Shown here in pieces: positions 39,195-52,114 of a DNA stretch of 64,000 nt (the first letter of the stretch is position 1; the number at the start of each line of letters is the position of its first letter). The notes under the pieces are model-generated. The model was not told the origin of the DNA, did no database searches, and was given only the letters and a program-made list of their open reading frames with translations. Origin of the DNA: Bartonella australis AUST/NH1 (GTDB taxonomy: Bacteria; Pseudomonadota; Alphaproteobacteria; Rhizobiales; Rhizobiaceae); NCBI RefSeq assembly GCF_000341355.1, contig NC_020300.1:1419501-1483500 (forward strand). The letters are read 5' to 3'. A program made the position numbers and the translations under genes.

Positions 39195-39302
39195 AGCTTT
39201 ACTCCTTACGCGCCAACAAAACCACGCGCGGCCGAAAAGCCCGATCTCCATCCTGTAAAATGACTCAAATAAAAGCAAGCAGAATAGAACAGCGGTTTTT
39301 GT

Positions 39303-40544
39303 TCAGCCATGCCCAAAACGGGTATGGATATAATCACTCAAAATGCATTCAAACTCTTCAGCAATACGGGAACCACGCAGAATCTTCACTTTCTTCCCAT
39401 CGACAAAAACTGGCGCTGCTGGATTTTCGCCTGTTCCAGGCAATGAAATTCCAATATCAGCATGTTTCGATTCGCCTGGCCCATTAACGATACATCCCAT
39501 GACAGCAACTTTCAAATTTTCGACGCCAGGATATTTTTCACGCCAAACCGGCATATTTTTACATAAATCCATTTCAATTTTTTGCGCTAATTTCTGAAAA
39601 ACTGTCGAAGTTGTCCGGCCACATCCAGGACAAGCAACAACCACGGGCAAAAATTGCCGAAATCCCATGACCTGCAAAAGCTCCTGACAAACTCTCACTT
39701 CCCGCGTCCGATCTCCCCCTGGCTCAGGCGTAAGCGAAATGCGAATTGTATCGCCAATCCCTTGCTGTAACAAAATTCCTAAAGCAACTGAAGAAGCGAC
39801 AATGCCTTTTGTTCCCATACCCGCTTCCGTTAAACCTAAATGAAGCGCATAATCGCAACGTTCGGCCAATGCGGTATAAACAGCGATCAAATCCTGCACA
39901 TCACTAACTTTAGCTGAAAGAATAATTTTATCCCGTCCCAAGCCTATCTCTTCAGCCCAAATTGCTGAATGAAGGGCTGACTGAACGACAGCTTCCCGCA
40001 TGACCTCAATAGCAGATAAAGGACGTTTTTGCTTAGCATTCTCATCCATGAGACGTGTTAATAATACATTATCAAGAGATCCCCAATTCACTCCAATTCG
40101 TATCGGTTTTTGATAAGAGCAAGCAATCTCGATGATTTCCGCGAACTGTCGGTCTTTTTTCGCACCAAAACCGACATTTCCGGGATTAATACGGTATTTC
40201 GCAAGCGCTTCAGCGCACGCAGGATATTCTGCCAAAAGCTTGTGGCCAATATAATGGAAATCCCCTACCAATGGCACATAAACGCCTAATCGTTCTAATT
40301 TTTCCTGTATTTTGGGCACAGCCGCAGCAGCTTCGTCACGATCAACAGTTATCCGCACCAACTGCGACCCCGCCCGCCAAAGAGCATCAATTTGTTCAAC
40401 CGTCGCATCGACGTCGGCGGTATCTGTATTCGTCATAGACTGGACGACGACCGGACCATCGCCACCCACAACGACGCCGCCCACCGTAACAGCAACGGAC
40501 CGACGGCGCTCTAAAGGCTTAGACAAGTAATCACCTGAGCTCAT
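39303..40544 (-). CDS. ispG: HMB-diphosphate synthase IspG (GcpE)
   Basis: Iron-sulfur enzyme of the MEP isoprenoid pathway that makes (E)-4-hydroxy-3-methylbut-2-enyl diphosphate. The barrel begins [21 protein letters not shown]; the cluster-binding cysteines are in CPGCGRTTS near residue 309 and [10 protein letters not shown] near residue 350. The length of 413 is typical of the alphaproteobacterial form. Confidence 0.96.
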   Translation of the reverse strand: MSSGDYLSKPLERRRSVAVTVGGVVVGGDGPVVVQSMTNTDTADVDATVEQIDALWRAGSQLVRITVDRDEAAAAVPKIQEKLERLGVYVPLVGDFHYIGHKLLAEYPACAEALAKYRINPGNVGFGAKKDRQFAEIIEIACSYQKPIRIGVNWGSLDNVLLTRLMDENAKQKRPLSAIEVMREAVVQSALHSAIWAEEIGLGRDKIILSAKVSDVQDLIAVYTALAERCDYALHLGLTEAGMGTKGIVASSVALGILLQQGIGDTIRISLTPEPGGDRTREVRVCQELLQVMGFRQFLPVVVACPGCGRTTSTVFQKLAQKIEMDLCKNMPVWREKYPGVENLKVAVMGCIVNGPGESKHADIGISLPGTGENPAAPVFVDGKKVKILRGSRIAEEFECILSDYIHTRFGHG

Positions 40545-40797
40545 TTGCCTCTACCTACAATCTTCTACACCCGTTTTATCAATTACTCTCTAACGACCTC
40601 TATAACGACGTCTACCGCGACACAATCCGAGACAAGCGACTGATTAAAAAATTGCCTCAACGGCGCGAACACCCCGCCCCCCTACAGCGATCGACAAAAG
40701 AGAGAATGCAACTTTTCGCTCTTCAGCCCGTTATGGCAGGCCCCTAAACACAATTCTGACTGTCATAAGGCGGCGAAAACTACGAAGGAGTAAATCA

Positions 40798-41082
40798 ATG
40801 TGTATATTTTCACCTCGCTCTAAGGATACTAAAATAAAAAAGCGCATCGCACAATTAAAAAATGAACTCGCCGCTATCAACCGCTGGCATTCTGACGATA
40901 ACAGCTGGAGTGATATGTCTGATACGTTCGACGCATGGAAACAAAAAGGGCGCCATGCTCTTCACCAAGTTAATAAACACACCGAAAAACTGAAACAAAA
41001 GGTGGAAAAAAACCCTAAAACAACGTTTGCATTGACCGTCGCGATAGCCCTGGCAGGTTTTCTCATCATGCGCAAAAATTAA
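40798..41082 (+). CDS. small membrane protein, YqjD/ElaB-like
   Basis: A 94-residue protein with a charged helical N-terminal region and one C-terminal membrane segment (about residues 76-91, TFALTVAIALAGFLIM) ending in RKN. This is the plan of DUF883 proteins such as YqjD, which tether ribosomes or act under stress in enterobacteria. Family membership is suggested by layout more than sequence. AAGGAG stands before the ATG and a terminator follows at 41114-41136. Confidence 0.65.
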   Translation: MCIFSPRSKDTKIKKRIAQLKNELAAINRWHSDDNSWSDMSDTFDAWKQKGRHALHQVNKHTEKLKQKVEKNPKTTFALTVAIALAGFLIMRKN

Positions 41083-41113
41083 AATATATTGGTCATGAAC
41101 AAAATCCCCCTGT

Positions 41114-41136
41114 GCCCGCTAAAAAGCGGGCATTTT
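41114..41136 (+). terminator. intrinsic terminator
   Basis: Arms GCCCGCT (41114-41120) and AGCGGGC (41125-41131) with an AAAA loop, followed by ATTTT. It ends the small membrane protein transcript. The stem sequence equals that of the hairpin at 9901-9924. Confidence 0.85.
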
Positions 41137-41333
41137 CTATAATCTGCAGAGAGCTTTGTAACATCCTGGAACCACTTAAAAAAAGAAGGACCAAACATTA
41201 CTGATTATAAACCAAATAAAATCCTCCAGAGTCAACACCCACTTGCTATAACCAAATGGTACAAAAATTAAACTCAAAATAGCCAATGTCTTAACCTCCA
41301 GAAGCGCGTTGCAAAGTGTCTCGGTGAGCGTAA

Positions 41334-42263
41334 TTACCGGCATATTGAAAATAAGCTGCTGCCCTCGCCCTCATACAGAATATAATAACACACACTGCAA
41401 TAGGTTGCGTAATATAGGCCAGATCGCCGATTACAATATTTATTTAAGAATAAAAATTTTACACCGGCTGCAGGTGCAAAATATGCCATGTGGCCTATTA
41501 GCTTTCGATAATTCAATACAACAACAAAGAAAATAACGAACCGCCGCATATACAAAGAAGAAAATTGTCCTTTCTCATAACGAACAATGGTCGAAATACT
41601 ATCAAAAATGGCAAATATTATCGATTGTATAGTAGGCAGAACATGTCGTTCCACCCATGAAGTAACAAACTCGATCATCCGCTTGCGGAGAAATAAAATT
41701 TTAGCGTAAACTAGCCTAAACTTAAATAATTTACCCTGATCCTTCGCCCCCATAACACCTAATTGCAAATTTTTCCATTCAAAATTTAGCCGTTTTTGTA
41801 AACAGAGCGCCGTTTGAGAAGTCGCGACTAAACGCAAAAAAAGAAGGACAAATCTGAAAGCTCGATCAGCTCTCAGCCGCTTAAGTTCAGAAAAGACACA
41901 ACAAAACAGCCGAAAGCAGACAAGCCAGCTTCCTGCAACGTCAATATCTCCCTGCAAAAACCGAAATTGTGAAAAAACATTCACAAATTTTGTATTTTTG
42001 GGATTAAAGCTCTCCTGCAACCACGCAAACTGAGCTGTGCTAAAAGCGCTACCTCGTTCAAATAAAACTGCCCCCTGTTTAATCCTTGTGCAATCTCCCT
42101 GAATGCCGTAGCACCTAACGGCGCCAGAACTTCGCAAATTCAAAAGAGCAGTACCCCTCCCGATCACAGCATTATACACCATCGAAAAATGCTCACACAA
42201 AATAGAAATTTCTGACCAATAAGGGACACAAAAGGACGAAAACACACAACATACGCCCCCCAA
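41334..42263 (-). CDS. doubtful 309-codon open frame, no known family
   Basis: The frame is open for 309 codons but resembles no family known to me. It is rich in Phe, Cys, Arg and Leu, has no signal peptide, and shows no clear domain. Codons such as GGG and AGG, rare in the neighbouring genes, are common, and no good ribosome-binding site precedes the ATG. It lies in a 1.8-kb gene-poor gap beside atpC. It may be an accidental frame, a decayed gene, or a transferred orphan; I favour non-coding. Confidence 0.2.
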   Translation of the reverse strand: MGGVCCVFSSFCVPYWSEISILCEHFSMVYNAVIGRGTALLNLRSSGAVRCYGIQGDCTRIKQGAVLFERGSAFSTAQFAWLQESFNPKNTKFVNVFSQFRFLQGDIDVAGSWLVCFRLFCCVFSELKRLRADRAFRFVLLFLRLVATSQTALCLQKRLNFEWKNLQLGVMGAKDQGKLFKFRLVYAKILFLRKRMIEFVTSWVERHVLPTIQSIIFAIFDSISTIVRYEKGQFSSLYMRRFVIFFVVVLNYRKLIGHMAYFAPAAGVKFLFLNKYCNRRSGLYYATYCSVCYYILYEGEGSSLFSICR

Positions 42264-42906
42264 CCGCCGATTTGACTGAAACGCTTTTATCGTCTCTTTT
42301 CATTTTTTTACCGAAATTTCCATACTTTCGAGGTTTGACTAAAGAAAATAAAAAGCACGACACACGAATTTTCACAAAATGACAAACACACCCTCTCCGT
42401 TATAAAAAATAAAACCGAAAAACATCATCATAAATTAAAATACACCACCCTTAGCCCATAAAGCGCTCAGCCCCAGTTACCGGCCCCGCCCTTCCGTAAA
42501 GCTAATGGGAATCAAAGCAGTATAAAAAGCGGCAATAAACGTTTGTCTTACTGAAAATAGGCAGATCTGTGGCAGTTATTCAAAACACAGCTAAAAACAA
42601 ATCTGGAAATAAATAATTCAGAAGAAGCACGTCATCCCAATTAATAACAAAATCAGTCAGCGAACGCACGACACCGCCCCTTGAGCATCACATAAATAGC
42701 GGTGAACCGTATAAGCTAAATCAATGTGGCACGCAAACGCCCATCCCAATATAACCACAGACTACGAAGCAAGCATAAAGAAGAAAAATATAAATAAAGC
42801 GCCTAAGAAAAGAGCTTGCAAAATAACATAAAAATAGAGGAAATTTCTTACTTTTCAGAAAAAAATAGCTGCGTTTTTCCGCTTAGACTGCTTTTTTCAA
42901 CGTTCT
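42264..42906. other. gene-poor region downstream of atpC
   Basis: About 640 AT-rich bases with no credible open frame or strong hairpin. Rhizobial genomes usually have further genes after atpC, such as an RNA pyrophosphohydrolase; none is recognisable here. Confidence 0.5.
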
Positions 42907-43329
42907 TTATTTTGCCTCTGTCACGGAATCGCCACTATAAACCGCCAGCTGATAAAAAAGCTCTTTTATTTCACGAATATGCTCATTAGTTGAGCCCGCC
43001 CCCAACATTGCTCGAATCTGTAAAATTCGCTGTTCCAAATCATGAAAGGGAAGGTGATCGGCGGTAATAACGGCTTCAGCCAAAAGAGAGCACCCCGCAG
43101 AAGTAATATCAGCGACTCCCCCCCAAACAGCAAACTGTTTTTCACCCGAAGAAGACGCAACCAGAATACTTCCCGGCACGATACTAACCATTAAAGGTGC
43201 ATGATGAGCCATAACCGTTAAATAGCCTGAGGCTGAAGGAAGAACAACCGACACTACTTCTTCTGAAAAAATGAGTTTTTCAGGCGTCACAATCTCAAAC
43301 AAAAAACGCTTTGCTTCATTATTTTCCAC
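42907..43329 (-). CDS. atpC: ATP synthase epsilon subunit
   Basis: Rotor subunit of F1 that regulates ATP hydrolysis. The beta-sandwich start KRFLFEIVTPEKLIF and the GYLTVMAHHAPLM segment are typical. The 140 residues end in the helical part. It is the last gene of the atpHAGDC operon, 49 bases after atpD. Confidence 0.95.
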   Translation of the reverse strand: MENNEAKRFLFEIVTPEKLIFSEEVVSVVLPSASGYLTVMAHHAPLMVSIVPGSILVASSSGEKQFAVWGGVADITSAGCSLLAEAVITADHLPFHDLEQRILQIRAMLGAGSTNEHIREIKELFYQLAVYSGDSVTEAK

Positions 43330-43378
43330 AAGGACCTCTTGTCATCTTCTACGGCAAACATTCATTGCAAACTAATTT

Positions 43379-44977
<1,599 letters not shown>

Positions 44978-44990
44978 TCACCTTCTTAAT

Positions 44991-45902
44991 TTAAAGCGCT
45001 TCAGCGCCCGCAATAATTTCAATCAATTCAGTGGTGATCTGTGCCTGACGTTGGCGATTATAAGTCACAGTCAATTTATTAATCATTTCACCCGCATTGC
45101 GCGATGCATTATCCATAGCGCTCATTTTAGCACCCATTTCACCAGCAACATTCTCGAGTAAAGCATGCAAGACCTGCACAGAAATATTGCGTGGTATAAG
45201 TTCGTCTAAAAGAGAAGCCGCGTCTAACTCATAATCATAAACAGCCGGTTGTAAAACTTCATTTTCGCCCGCTTTTGCGCCGACCTCTAACTCCTTAAAA
45301 GAGCTTTTTTGTGAAATTGTTGGAATTAAATTCAAAGCTACCGGACACTGATTTATCACAGAAATAAATTCAGAATAAAAAAGCGTACACACATCAAATG
45401 CACCCTCATTAAATAAATCAACGATACGTTGACTAATTGCCTCTGCCTCTGCAAAACCAACACGCTTTACAGAACGCAAATCAACGTGATCAATCATCAA
45501 TGATTTAAAATCACGAAATAAAATATCTGCCCCCTTTTTGCCTACAGTCAAAATTTTAACCGTTTTACCAGCGGAAAGAAGCGCATCAATGTGCTGACGA
45601 GCATTGCGAACAATCTGAGTATTAAAGGAACCACACAAGCCGCGCTCAGCTGTGCAAACAACTAAAAGATGCACATCATCACGATCGGTACCGCGCATCA
45701 AAAATGGCATATCAACTATATCAACGTCAGCGGAAATACGAGCAATAATAGCGGCCATACGCTGAGCATAAGGACGCGCGGCCTCGGCCGCCTCCTGCGC
45801 ACGGTGTAGCCTCGCCGCCGCAACCATTTGCATGGCCTTGGTAATTTTTTGTGTCGCCTTAACCGAGGCGATACGGTCTCTTAGATCCTTAAGCGATGCC
45901 AT
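44991..45902 (-). CDS. atpG: ATP synthase gamma subunit
   Basis: Central shaft of F1. The N-terminal helix [28 protein letters not shown] and the C-terminal helix with [28 protein letters not shown] form the coiled-coil axle. The length of 303 is normal. It sits 20 bases after atpA. Confidence 0.96.
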   Translation of the reverse strand: MASLKDLRDRIASVKATQKITKAMQMVAAARLHRAQEAAEAARPYAQRMAAIIARISADVDIVDMPFLMRGTDRDDVHLLVVCTAERGLCGSFNTQIVRNARQHIDALLSAGKTVKILTVGKKGADILFRDFKSLMIDHVDLRSVKRVGFAEAEAISQRIVDLFNEGAFDVCTLFYSEFISVINQCPVALNLIPTISQKSSFKELEVGAKAGENEVLQPAVYDYELDAASLLDELIPRNISVQVLHALLENVAGEMGAKMSAMDNASRNAGEMINKLTVTYNRQRQAQITTELIEIIAGAEAL

Positions 45903-45922
45903 TTAAGCATTCCATCAATCAA

Positions 45923-47458
45923 TTACGAAAAATTCTTTGCGTAAGTATCAAGGACAGCGACAAGCTTATCCTTCGTTTCGCTCGTTATCTGTTTTTGATT
46001 AGAAATAGTATCCAGCAAATCCTGATGATCCCCGCGTAAAAGCGTTAAAAGGCCCTGTTCAAATCGACCAACATCAGAAACCACTAGTGAATCGAGGTAA
46101 CCATTAACACCTGCGAAAATCACAACAACCTGTTCTTCTACTTTAAGTGGCGAAAATTGCGGCTGTTTCAAAAGTTCTGTTAAACGGGCACCGCGATTTA
46201 AAAGATGCTGCGTCGACGCATCCAAATCTGAACCAAATTGCGCAAAAGCCGCCATTTCACGATATTGAGCTAATTCACCTTTAATCGAACCTGCGACCTG
46301 TTTCATCGCTTTAATCTGCGCAGAAGACCCAACACGCGATACTGAAAGCCCGACATTCACGGCGGGGCGAATCCCCTGATAAAACAAATTGGACTCTAAA
46401 AAAATTTGCCCGTCTGTAATTGAAATTACGTTCGTTGGAATATAGGCAGAAACATCATTTGCTTGCGTTTCAATAACCGGCAAAGCTGTCAAAGACCCAG
46501 ACCCGTTATCAGCATTCAGCTTTGCAGCCCGCTCTAAGAGACGAGAATGAAGGTAAAAAACATCCCCTGGATAAGCCTCACGACCAGGCGGACGACGAAG
46601 CAAAAGAGACATTTGACGATATGCAACAGCCTGTTTTGAAAGATCATCATAACCGATCAAAGCATGCTGACCGTTATCACGAAAATATTCCCCCATCGCG
46701 CAACCAGCAAGAGGCGCAATAAACTGCATTGGAGCAGGGTCAGAAGCCGTAGCTGCTACAATAATTGAATAGTCAAGCGCCCCATGTTCTTCCAAAATCT
46801 TAACAAATTGCGCGACCGTCGAACGTTTTTGACCAATAGCGACATAAATACAATAAATCTGATCTTTATCTCGTCCAGAACTTTTGTCCCGCGAAGGTTT
46901 TTGATTTAAAAATGTATCGAGCAAAATTGCCGTTTTACCCGTTTGACGATCACCAATCACCAATTCACGCTGCCCACGACCGATAGGGATAAGTGCATCG
47001 ATAGCCTTCAATCCTGTTGACATTGGCTCATGCACCGATTGACGCGGGATAATACCAGGAGCTTTTATATCCACACGACGACGCTCCGCTGCTTCAATAG
47101 GCCCTCTCCCATCAATTGGATTGCCAAGCGCATCCACCACACGTCCGAGCAGAGCCGGCCCCACAGGCACATCCACAATGGACTCTAGCCGTTTCACAAC
47201 ATCGCCTTCACGGATATCGTGGTCCGGTCCAAAAATGACAACTCCAACATTATCAGTTTCCAAATTCAGTGCCATACCGCGCACGCCATTTGGAAAGGAG
47301 ACCATCTCACCCGCTTGGATATTATCCAAGCCATAAACGCGGGCGATGCCATCGCCTACCGACAAAACCCAGCCGATTTCTGAAACTTCGACCTCTTGGT
47401 CAAATTTCTTGATTTGCTCTTTTAAAATTTTTGAAATTTCGGACGGTCTAATATCCAT
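45923..47458 (-). CDS. atpA: ATP synthase alpha subunit
   Basis: Non-catalytic nucleotide-binding subunit of F1. Walker [10 protein letters not shown] lies near residue 168, and [17 protein letters not shown] and [18 protein letters not shown] segments are present. The ATG at 47458 shares one base with the atpH stop (TGATG), implying coupled translation. It has 511 residues. Confidence 0.97.
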   Translation of the reverse strand: MDIRPSEISKILKEQIKKFDQEVEVSEIGWVLSVGDGIARVYGLDNIQAGEMVSFPNGVRGMALNLETDNVGVVIFGPDHDIREGDVVKRLESIVDVPVGPALLGRVVDALGNPIDGRGPIEAAERRRVDIKAPGIIPRQSVHEPMSTGLKAIDALIPIGRGQRELVIGDRQTGKTAILLDTFLNQKPSRDKSSGRDKDQIYCIYVAIGQKRSTVAQFVKILEEHGALDYSIIVAATASDPAPMQFIAPLAGCAMGEYFRDNGQHALIGYDDLSKQAVAYRQMSLLLRRPPGREAYPGDVFYLHSRLLERAAKLNADNGSGSLTALPVIETQANDVSAYIPTNVISITDGQIFLESNLFYQGIRPAVNVGLSVSRVGSSAQIKAMKQVAGSIKGELAQYREMAAFAQFGSDLDASTQHLLNRGARLTELLKQPQFSPLKVEEQVVVIFAGVNGYLDSLVVSDVGRFEQGLLTLLRGDHQDLLDTISNQKQITSETKDKLVAVLDTYAKNFS

Positions 47459-48042
47459 CAACTGACCTCTTTTTCCAACGCAATCTTAAGCGAAGACAAT
47501 CTCGCCACGAGAGAAGCATCAACCTGAGATGATCCAGAGCGGATAATGAGCCCACCGAGGATGCTCGGATCAACGGAGATACGTAGCAAAATTTTTTTCC
47601 CAACAACACCTTTCAAAGCCGCGCGCAACTCTTCTTTTTGGTCGGCATTTAACGGGCGTGCAGAAATAATTTGTACCACAGCTTCCCCGCGCGACAAAGC
47701 GACACAATGCTGAAAAGCGCGAAAAATACCAGGCAGGGCGGAAAACCGACGATTCACCGCAACGACGCGCAAAAAATTGCGAATAACACGGCCTGCTTGC
47801 TCATCAGAAAACCCAATATTTTCACAGACAGAATACACCACTTCAACCCGCTTTTGCGCTGAAAAAAATGGGTTCTGCACGAAACGCTTTAAGTCTTTCT
47901 CTTGATCTAAGACGACTAAGAAAGCTGCCAACACCTTTTCAACATTATCGATGTAACCTAATTCCTGAACCAAATCAAAAAGCGCTTGCGCATAACGCCG
48001 ATCCACCAGCGGCGACGGCACAAGAGACAATAAATCCGACAC
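47458..48042 (-). CDS. atpH: ATP synthase delta subunit
   Basis: Peripheral-stalk subunit joining F1 to the membrane part. The N-terminal domain has [15 protein letters not shown] and the C-terminal region has [26 protein letters not shown]. The frame is open upstream, but the GTG at 48042, with AAAGGGGCGG before it, aligns with family starts and gives 194 residues. It is the first gene of the operon; F0 genes are not in the window, as usual in this group. Confidence 0.94.
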   Translation of the reverse strand: MSDLLSLVPSPLVDRRYAQALFDLVQELGYIDNVEKVLAAFLVVLDQEKDLKRFVQNPFFSAQKRVEVVYSVCENIGFSDEQAGRVIRNFLRVVAVNRRFSALPGIFRAFQHCVALSRGEAVVQIISARPLNADQKEELRAALKGVVGKKILLRISVDPSILGGLIIRSGSSQVDASLVARLSSLKIALEKEVS

Positions 48043-48331
48043 GAAATACCGCCCCTTTCCTTTGAACAACTCTCTGACAACGACCAGATGGCCACAAACC
48101 AAATGCCCCAAATTTCAAGAAACCCCATTTTTGAAATTTAGAACAAAAAAACTTTCCGGCTTCTAGCATAGACACAATCGACTCGCAACACCACAAAGTG
48201 GTGCTTTTTGAAAATTTTAAATAAAATAATCAAAACACCTCTAAAAACAATCCAACACTAAAGGCCCCCAAAAAAGAGGAGTTTCCATAATAAAAGCACC
48301 TTATAAAAGCGGGTTCTTTTATTTCTCATTT

Positions 48332-50527
48332 TCACAGAAAACTTTGTGGATCAATATCAATTTGAACCCGCACTGAGCTATGTGTCTTCGGCGCACGAGA
48401 AAGCATTGCGCGGATAAATCCCTGCATATCGAAAGAACGCGGTGCATGCAGCAAAAGCCGAAAACGATAACGCCCACGCACAAGCGCTAACTGTGCTTCT
48501 GCTGGCCCCATTACCGATACATCTTGAACTGATGGTGCTGCTTGACGCAACATGCGCGCGTAATTTTCTGCTGCCTGGCGTTTTTCCGAAGACACTATTA
48601 AAGCCGATAATCGCCCATAGGGTGGTAAATTATAATGTTGGCGCGACGCGATTTCGTTTGCGTAAAAATCTTCAGGCTGCCGCGAAAGGAGTGCCTGTAT
48701 GACCGGGTGATCTGGCTGATAAGTTTGCAAGAACCCTGAACTTTTTAGCCCCATGCGCCCTGCTCGCCCTGTAACCTGAGACAGAAGCTGAAAGGTGCGC
48801 TCACCTGCCCGCAAATCACCATTAGCAAGTCCGAGATCAGCGTCAATTACCCCAACTAGAGAAAGACCAGGAAAATGGTGCCCCTTAGCCACTAATTGTG
48901 TCCCGATGATAATATCGACCTCTCCGTTTGCAACCGCTTCTAATTCTCGCCGCAATTGGTTTACTCCCCCTTTCAAATCAGTCGACAAGATCAATAATCG
49001 CGCCTGCGGAAACAGTTCCCTTGTTTCTTCAGCGATTCTTTCCACTCCCGGTCCGCAAGCGACTAAATGATCGAGAGTCCCACATTCAGGACAGGCTTCT
49101 GGAATAGGTTGATGATAACCACAATGGTGGCATTTAAGCTGGCGTTGCGAACGATGTTCAACCAACCAGCTTGAACAATCCTTACAGTGAAAACGATGCC
49201 CACAAATTCGACATAATGTTAAAGGCGCGTATCCACGTCGATTGAGAAAAAGAAGAGCTTGTTCCCCTTTATCCATAGTATGTTTTAAAGCATGCTCGAG
49301 AGAAGAAGAAATAAAACGCCCTTTTTCTACCCCTCCTCGGCGCATATCGATAATCTGCAATTGTGGCAACGCCGCCGCTTTAAAACGTGATGGTAAATGT
49401 GCTCGCTGATAGCGGCCCCACAGCACATTAACTTGGCTCTCAATTGAAGGTGTCGCTGAAGATAAAATGACAGGAAAATTCTCAAAAGACCCCCGTGCAA
49501 CAGCCATATCGCGTGCATGATAAAAAACGCGTTCTTCCTGTTTATAGGCACCATCATGTTCTTCATCAACGATAATGAGCCCAAGGTCTTGGAAAGGTAA
49601 AAAAAGCGCCGATCGTGCTCCGGCAACGACCCGCACCCTTCCTTCTAAAACTTGTCGCCACACACGTTCCCGACGACGCGGTGCCAAATCTGAATGCCAC
49701 TCAACGGCTGATGCTCCAAAGCGTGCGCGAAAGCGATCTAAGAATTGTTGCGTTAAAGCAATTTCCGGCAACAAAATCAAAATCTGCTTGCCGCATGTCA
49801 ATGCTTGAGCTACCGCTTCAAAATAAACTTCGGTTTTTCCTGAACCGGTGACCCCATCAAGCAAAAAAACCTGAAACTGAGAAGACAAAACACCTTCGCG
49901 CAAAAGAACCGCAGCTGCTTCTTGCTTTCCTTCTAAAACAGGTGGACAAAAATCAGGATCAGGCGTTGCTGCGAGTGCAGGGGCGGGCATCACAACATCT
50001 TCAAAAACTCCCAGTGACCTTAACCCTTCAACAACTGAAACAGAAGTCCCTGCTGCATGAGCGAGGCCAGAACGCGTCCAAACCGTGCCATCGCGCACTA
50101 ACTCTAAAACCCGCGATCGCGCGGCCGTTAAACGTTCAACCTCTCCCCCACGATACCGTAAACCTAACATCTGTTCTTCCGGCTCTAATGCCGCCGGTAC
50201 ACGTAAAACCAACCGTGCCACAAGGCCAAAAGGGGCCATAGTATATTGGCTAACGAAACGCAAAAACGCGATCATCTCAGCTTTTAACGCCGGACAATTG
50301 AAAACATGGGAGACCAAACGTAACTTTTCACGCGCACTTGGTCCATCTTCGGCCGCCTGCTCGCCAACTGCAACGACAAAACCGCAAATCTCGCGTCCTG
50401 CGACAGGAACACGAACAAAAGATCCAACCTCTATTTCTAGGTGAGGCGGAATTATGTAGCTATAGGCCTGAAGAACAGGAAGCGGCACCAAAACCGAAAC
50501 AATCTGCATCTCTGTCTTTGATTTCAT
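48332..50527 (-). CDS. priA: primosomal replication-restart helicase PriA
   Basis: DEAH-type helicase that reloads the replisome at stalled forks. An N-terminal 3'-end-binding domain is followed by Walker A GVTGSGKTE near residue 224, DEEHDGAYKQ near 322, and a zinc-binding insert with CRICGHRFHCKDC and CHHCGYHQPIPEACPECG. The helicase C region includes GTQLVAKGHHFPGLSLVGV. At 731 residues it is normal. The start could be the ATG at 50527 or the one six codons later (50509). It lies just upstream of the atp operon, as in rhizobia. Confidence 0.95.
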   Translation of the reverse strand: MKSKTEMQIVSVLVPLPVLQAYSYIIPPHLEIEVGSFVRVPVAGREICGFVVAVGEQAAEDGPSAREKLRLVSHVFNCPALKAEMIAFLRFVSQYTMAPFGLVARLVLRVPAALEPEEQMLGLRYRGGEVERLTAARSRVLELVRDGTVWTRSGLAHAAGTSVSVVEGLRSLGVFEDVVMPAPALAATPDPDFCPPVLEGKQEAAAVLLREGVLSSQFQVFLLDGVTGSGKTEVYFEAVAQALTCGKQILILLPEIALTQQFLDRFRARFGASAVEWHSDLAPRRRERVWRQVLEGRVRVVAGARSALFLPFQDLGLIIVDEEHDGAYKQEERVFYHARDMAVARGSFENFPVILSSATPSIESQVNVLWGRYQRAHLPSRFKAAALPQLQIIDMRRGGVEKGRFISSSLEHALKHTMDKGEQALLFLNRRGYAPLTLCRICGHRFHCKDCSSWLVEHRSQRQLKCHHCGYHQPIPEACPECGTLDHLVACGPGVERIAEETRELFPQARLLILSTDLKGGVNQLRRELEAVANGEVDIIIGTQLVAKGHHFPGLSLVGVIDADLGLANGDLRAGERTFQLLSQVTGRAGRMGLKSSGFLQTYQPDHPVIQALLSRQPEDFYANEIASRQHYNLPPYGRLSALIVSSEKRQAAENYARMLRQAAPSVQDVSVMGPAEAQLALVRGRYRFRLLLHAPRSFDMQGFIRAMLSRAPKTHSSVRVQIDIDPQSFL

Positions 50528-50822
50528 CTTTGATACCGGACTCGCTTTGGTGCTTTATTTTTCATACGCACCACTCTGTTTTAATAACTCTTTTTGTTCT
50601 GACTTACCGCTCCGCCTTCCCCAAGAAAAGACTTTTTCCTCCTTCACGTTGAGCACGTAAACGCTTTAACATAGCTTTCCTATATTCTTTTCATTTTTCT
50701 GCCAGATTTCTTGATCCACCGTTATAGACGGTAATCAGCCTCTTGCCTTCTTAATAAACGATAGCGCATAAAACAAACGAAGAGAATCACTGAGAAGCTT
50801 GAAAGCACCAAGGAGACCTAAA

Positions 50823-51476
50823 ATGAAATTTTTTGTGGATAGCGCCAATATTGAAGAAATCAGAGAATTATATAATTTAGGCTTGGTTGACGGTGTCACA
50901 ACGAACCCCTCTCTCATTCTTAAATCTAAACGCAATATCTTCGACGTTATAAAAGAAATTTGTGCACTTGTTAAAGGGCCCGTTTCTGCTGAAGTCGCTG
51001 CGACTGAATTTACAGCTATTATGCAAGAAGCTGCCGTTCTAGCCAAAATCGCTGACAATATTTGCATCAAAATTCCTTTGACACTCGACGGATTAAAGGC
51101 TTGTAGAGCCTTAACAGAGCAAGGGTTAAAAACGAATATCACTCTTTGTTTTTCCGCTAATCAAGCACTGCTTGCCGCAAAAGCGGGCGCGACATTTATC
51201 TCACCTTTCATCGGTAGGCTAGATGATTGCGGGGTCAACGGCGTAGAATTGCTCCACGAGATCCGCACTATTTACGATCATTACGGTTTTGCAACACAAA
51301 TTTTAGCTGCCTCGATTCGTACAACCCACCATGTTAAAGAAGCTGCCTTAAGCGGTGCAGACGTTGCTACCGTTCCGCCAGAAATCTTAAAAGCTCTGGT
51401 CAAGCATCCTTTAACGGATAAAGGCTTGCAGATATTTTCGGCTGATTGGGCAAAAACGGGCCAAAATATCACGTAA
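50823..51476 (+). CDS. tal: transaldolase, small (TalC/FSA-type)
   Basis: Transfers three-carbon units in the pentose phosphate pathway, complementing transketolase. The start [16 protein letters not shown], the substrate-binding GVTTNPSL and the Schiff-base lysine in NICIKIPLT (near residue 86) are clear. AAGGAG precedes the ATG at 50823; an in-frame ATG at 50799 is less likely. The 217 residues match the compact class. It ends only eight bases from the convergent lptE stop. Confidence 0.93.
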   Translation: MKFFVDSANIEEIRELYNLGLVDGVTTNPSLILKSKRNIFDVIKEICALVKGPVSAEVAATEFTAIMQEAAVLAKIADNICIKIPLTLDGLKACRALTEQGLKTNITLCFSANQALLAAKAGATFISPFIGRLDDCGVNGVELLHEIRTIYDHYGFATQILAASIRTTHHVKEAALSGADVATVPPEILKALVKHPLTDKGLQIFSADWAKTGQNIT

Positions 51477-51484
51477 AAAACAGC

Positions 51485-52114
51485 TTAAAGCTTTGCTACG
51501 TCTTTTGAAAGAAGCATAAAAATTTGTTCAGCTAACTCTCTAGCCGCCCGCTCACGTGCATTCTCTTCAGCTTGCATCGTTGCATATTCTTGGCGAAGCC
51601 GATCAAAAGATGTGTTTATGGCTCCCGTCCCTTTCGCAACAAGGACATTTTTCATATCTTGTAAGATATAGGAAGCCCTGCTCACTACTGTTTCAACAAA
51701 GGGGTAGTCTTCTTCTCTACCCCTTTCTAGCATAGCCTCCATCCGTTCAGAGTGACGTGTAAAAACGGATGTCTCTAACGACAATCGATACGCCGGCGTA
51801 GAAGGCTTTCCTCCGTGCCCATACATGAGAAACAGCAAATGATTGCGTACCATTTGGCCGAAACGATCTGAGGGTTCTTCAACTATAATGCTCGCAAATT
51901 TTGCAGCAAGCTGTGAAGAAAATATATCTGATTCACTATGGGAAGCCGTAAAACGCCGCGAAGAAAATATATCCGGATGCTCATTAGCAGTATCAGGAGT
52001 TATTGTTGTCGACAATTGTGATGTCTGGCGATAAAGCGGCTCAACCGTGCAGCCATATAAAAGAGCTGACAAACATATACCAACAGCGATAAAAAGCCCT
52101 TTAAACGACGACAT
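51485..52114 (-). CDS. lptE: LPS-assembly lipoprotein LptE
   Basis: Outer-membrane lipoprotein that plugs LptD and helps insert lipopolysaccharide. The signal SALLYGC lipidates Cys22, and the following TVEPLYRQ is typical of rhizobial LptE. The rest is poorly conserved but ends in the characteristic [17 protein letters not shown] helix. Its start overlaps the leuS end by 14 bases, the usual arrangement. holA, which normally follows, is absent. Confidence 0.88.
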   Translation of the reverse strand: MSSFKGLFIAVGICLSALLYGCTVEPLYRQTSQLSTTITPDTANEHPDIFSSRRFTASHSESDIFSSQLAAKFASIIVEEPSDRFGQMVRNHLLFLMYGHGGKPSTPAYRLSLETSVFTRHSERMEAMLERGREEDYPFVETVVSRASYILQDMKNVLVAKGTGAINTSFDRLRQEYATMQAEENARERAARELAEQIFMLLSKDVAKL

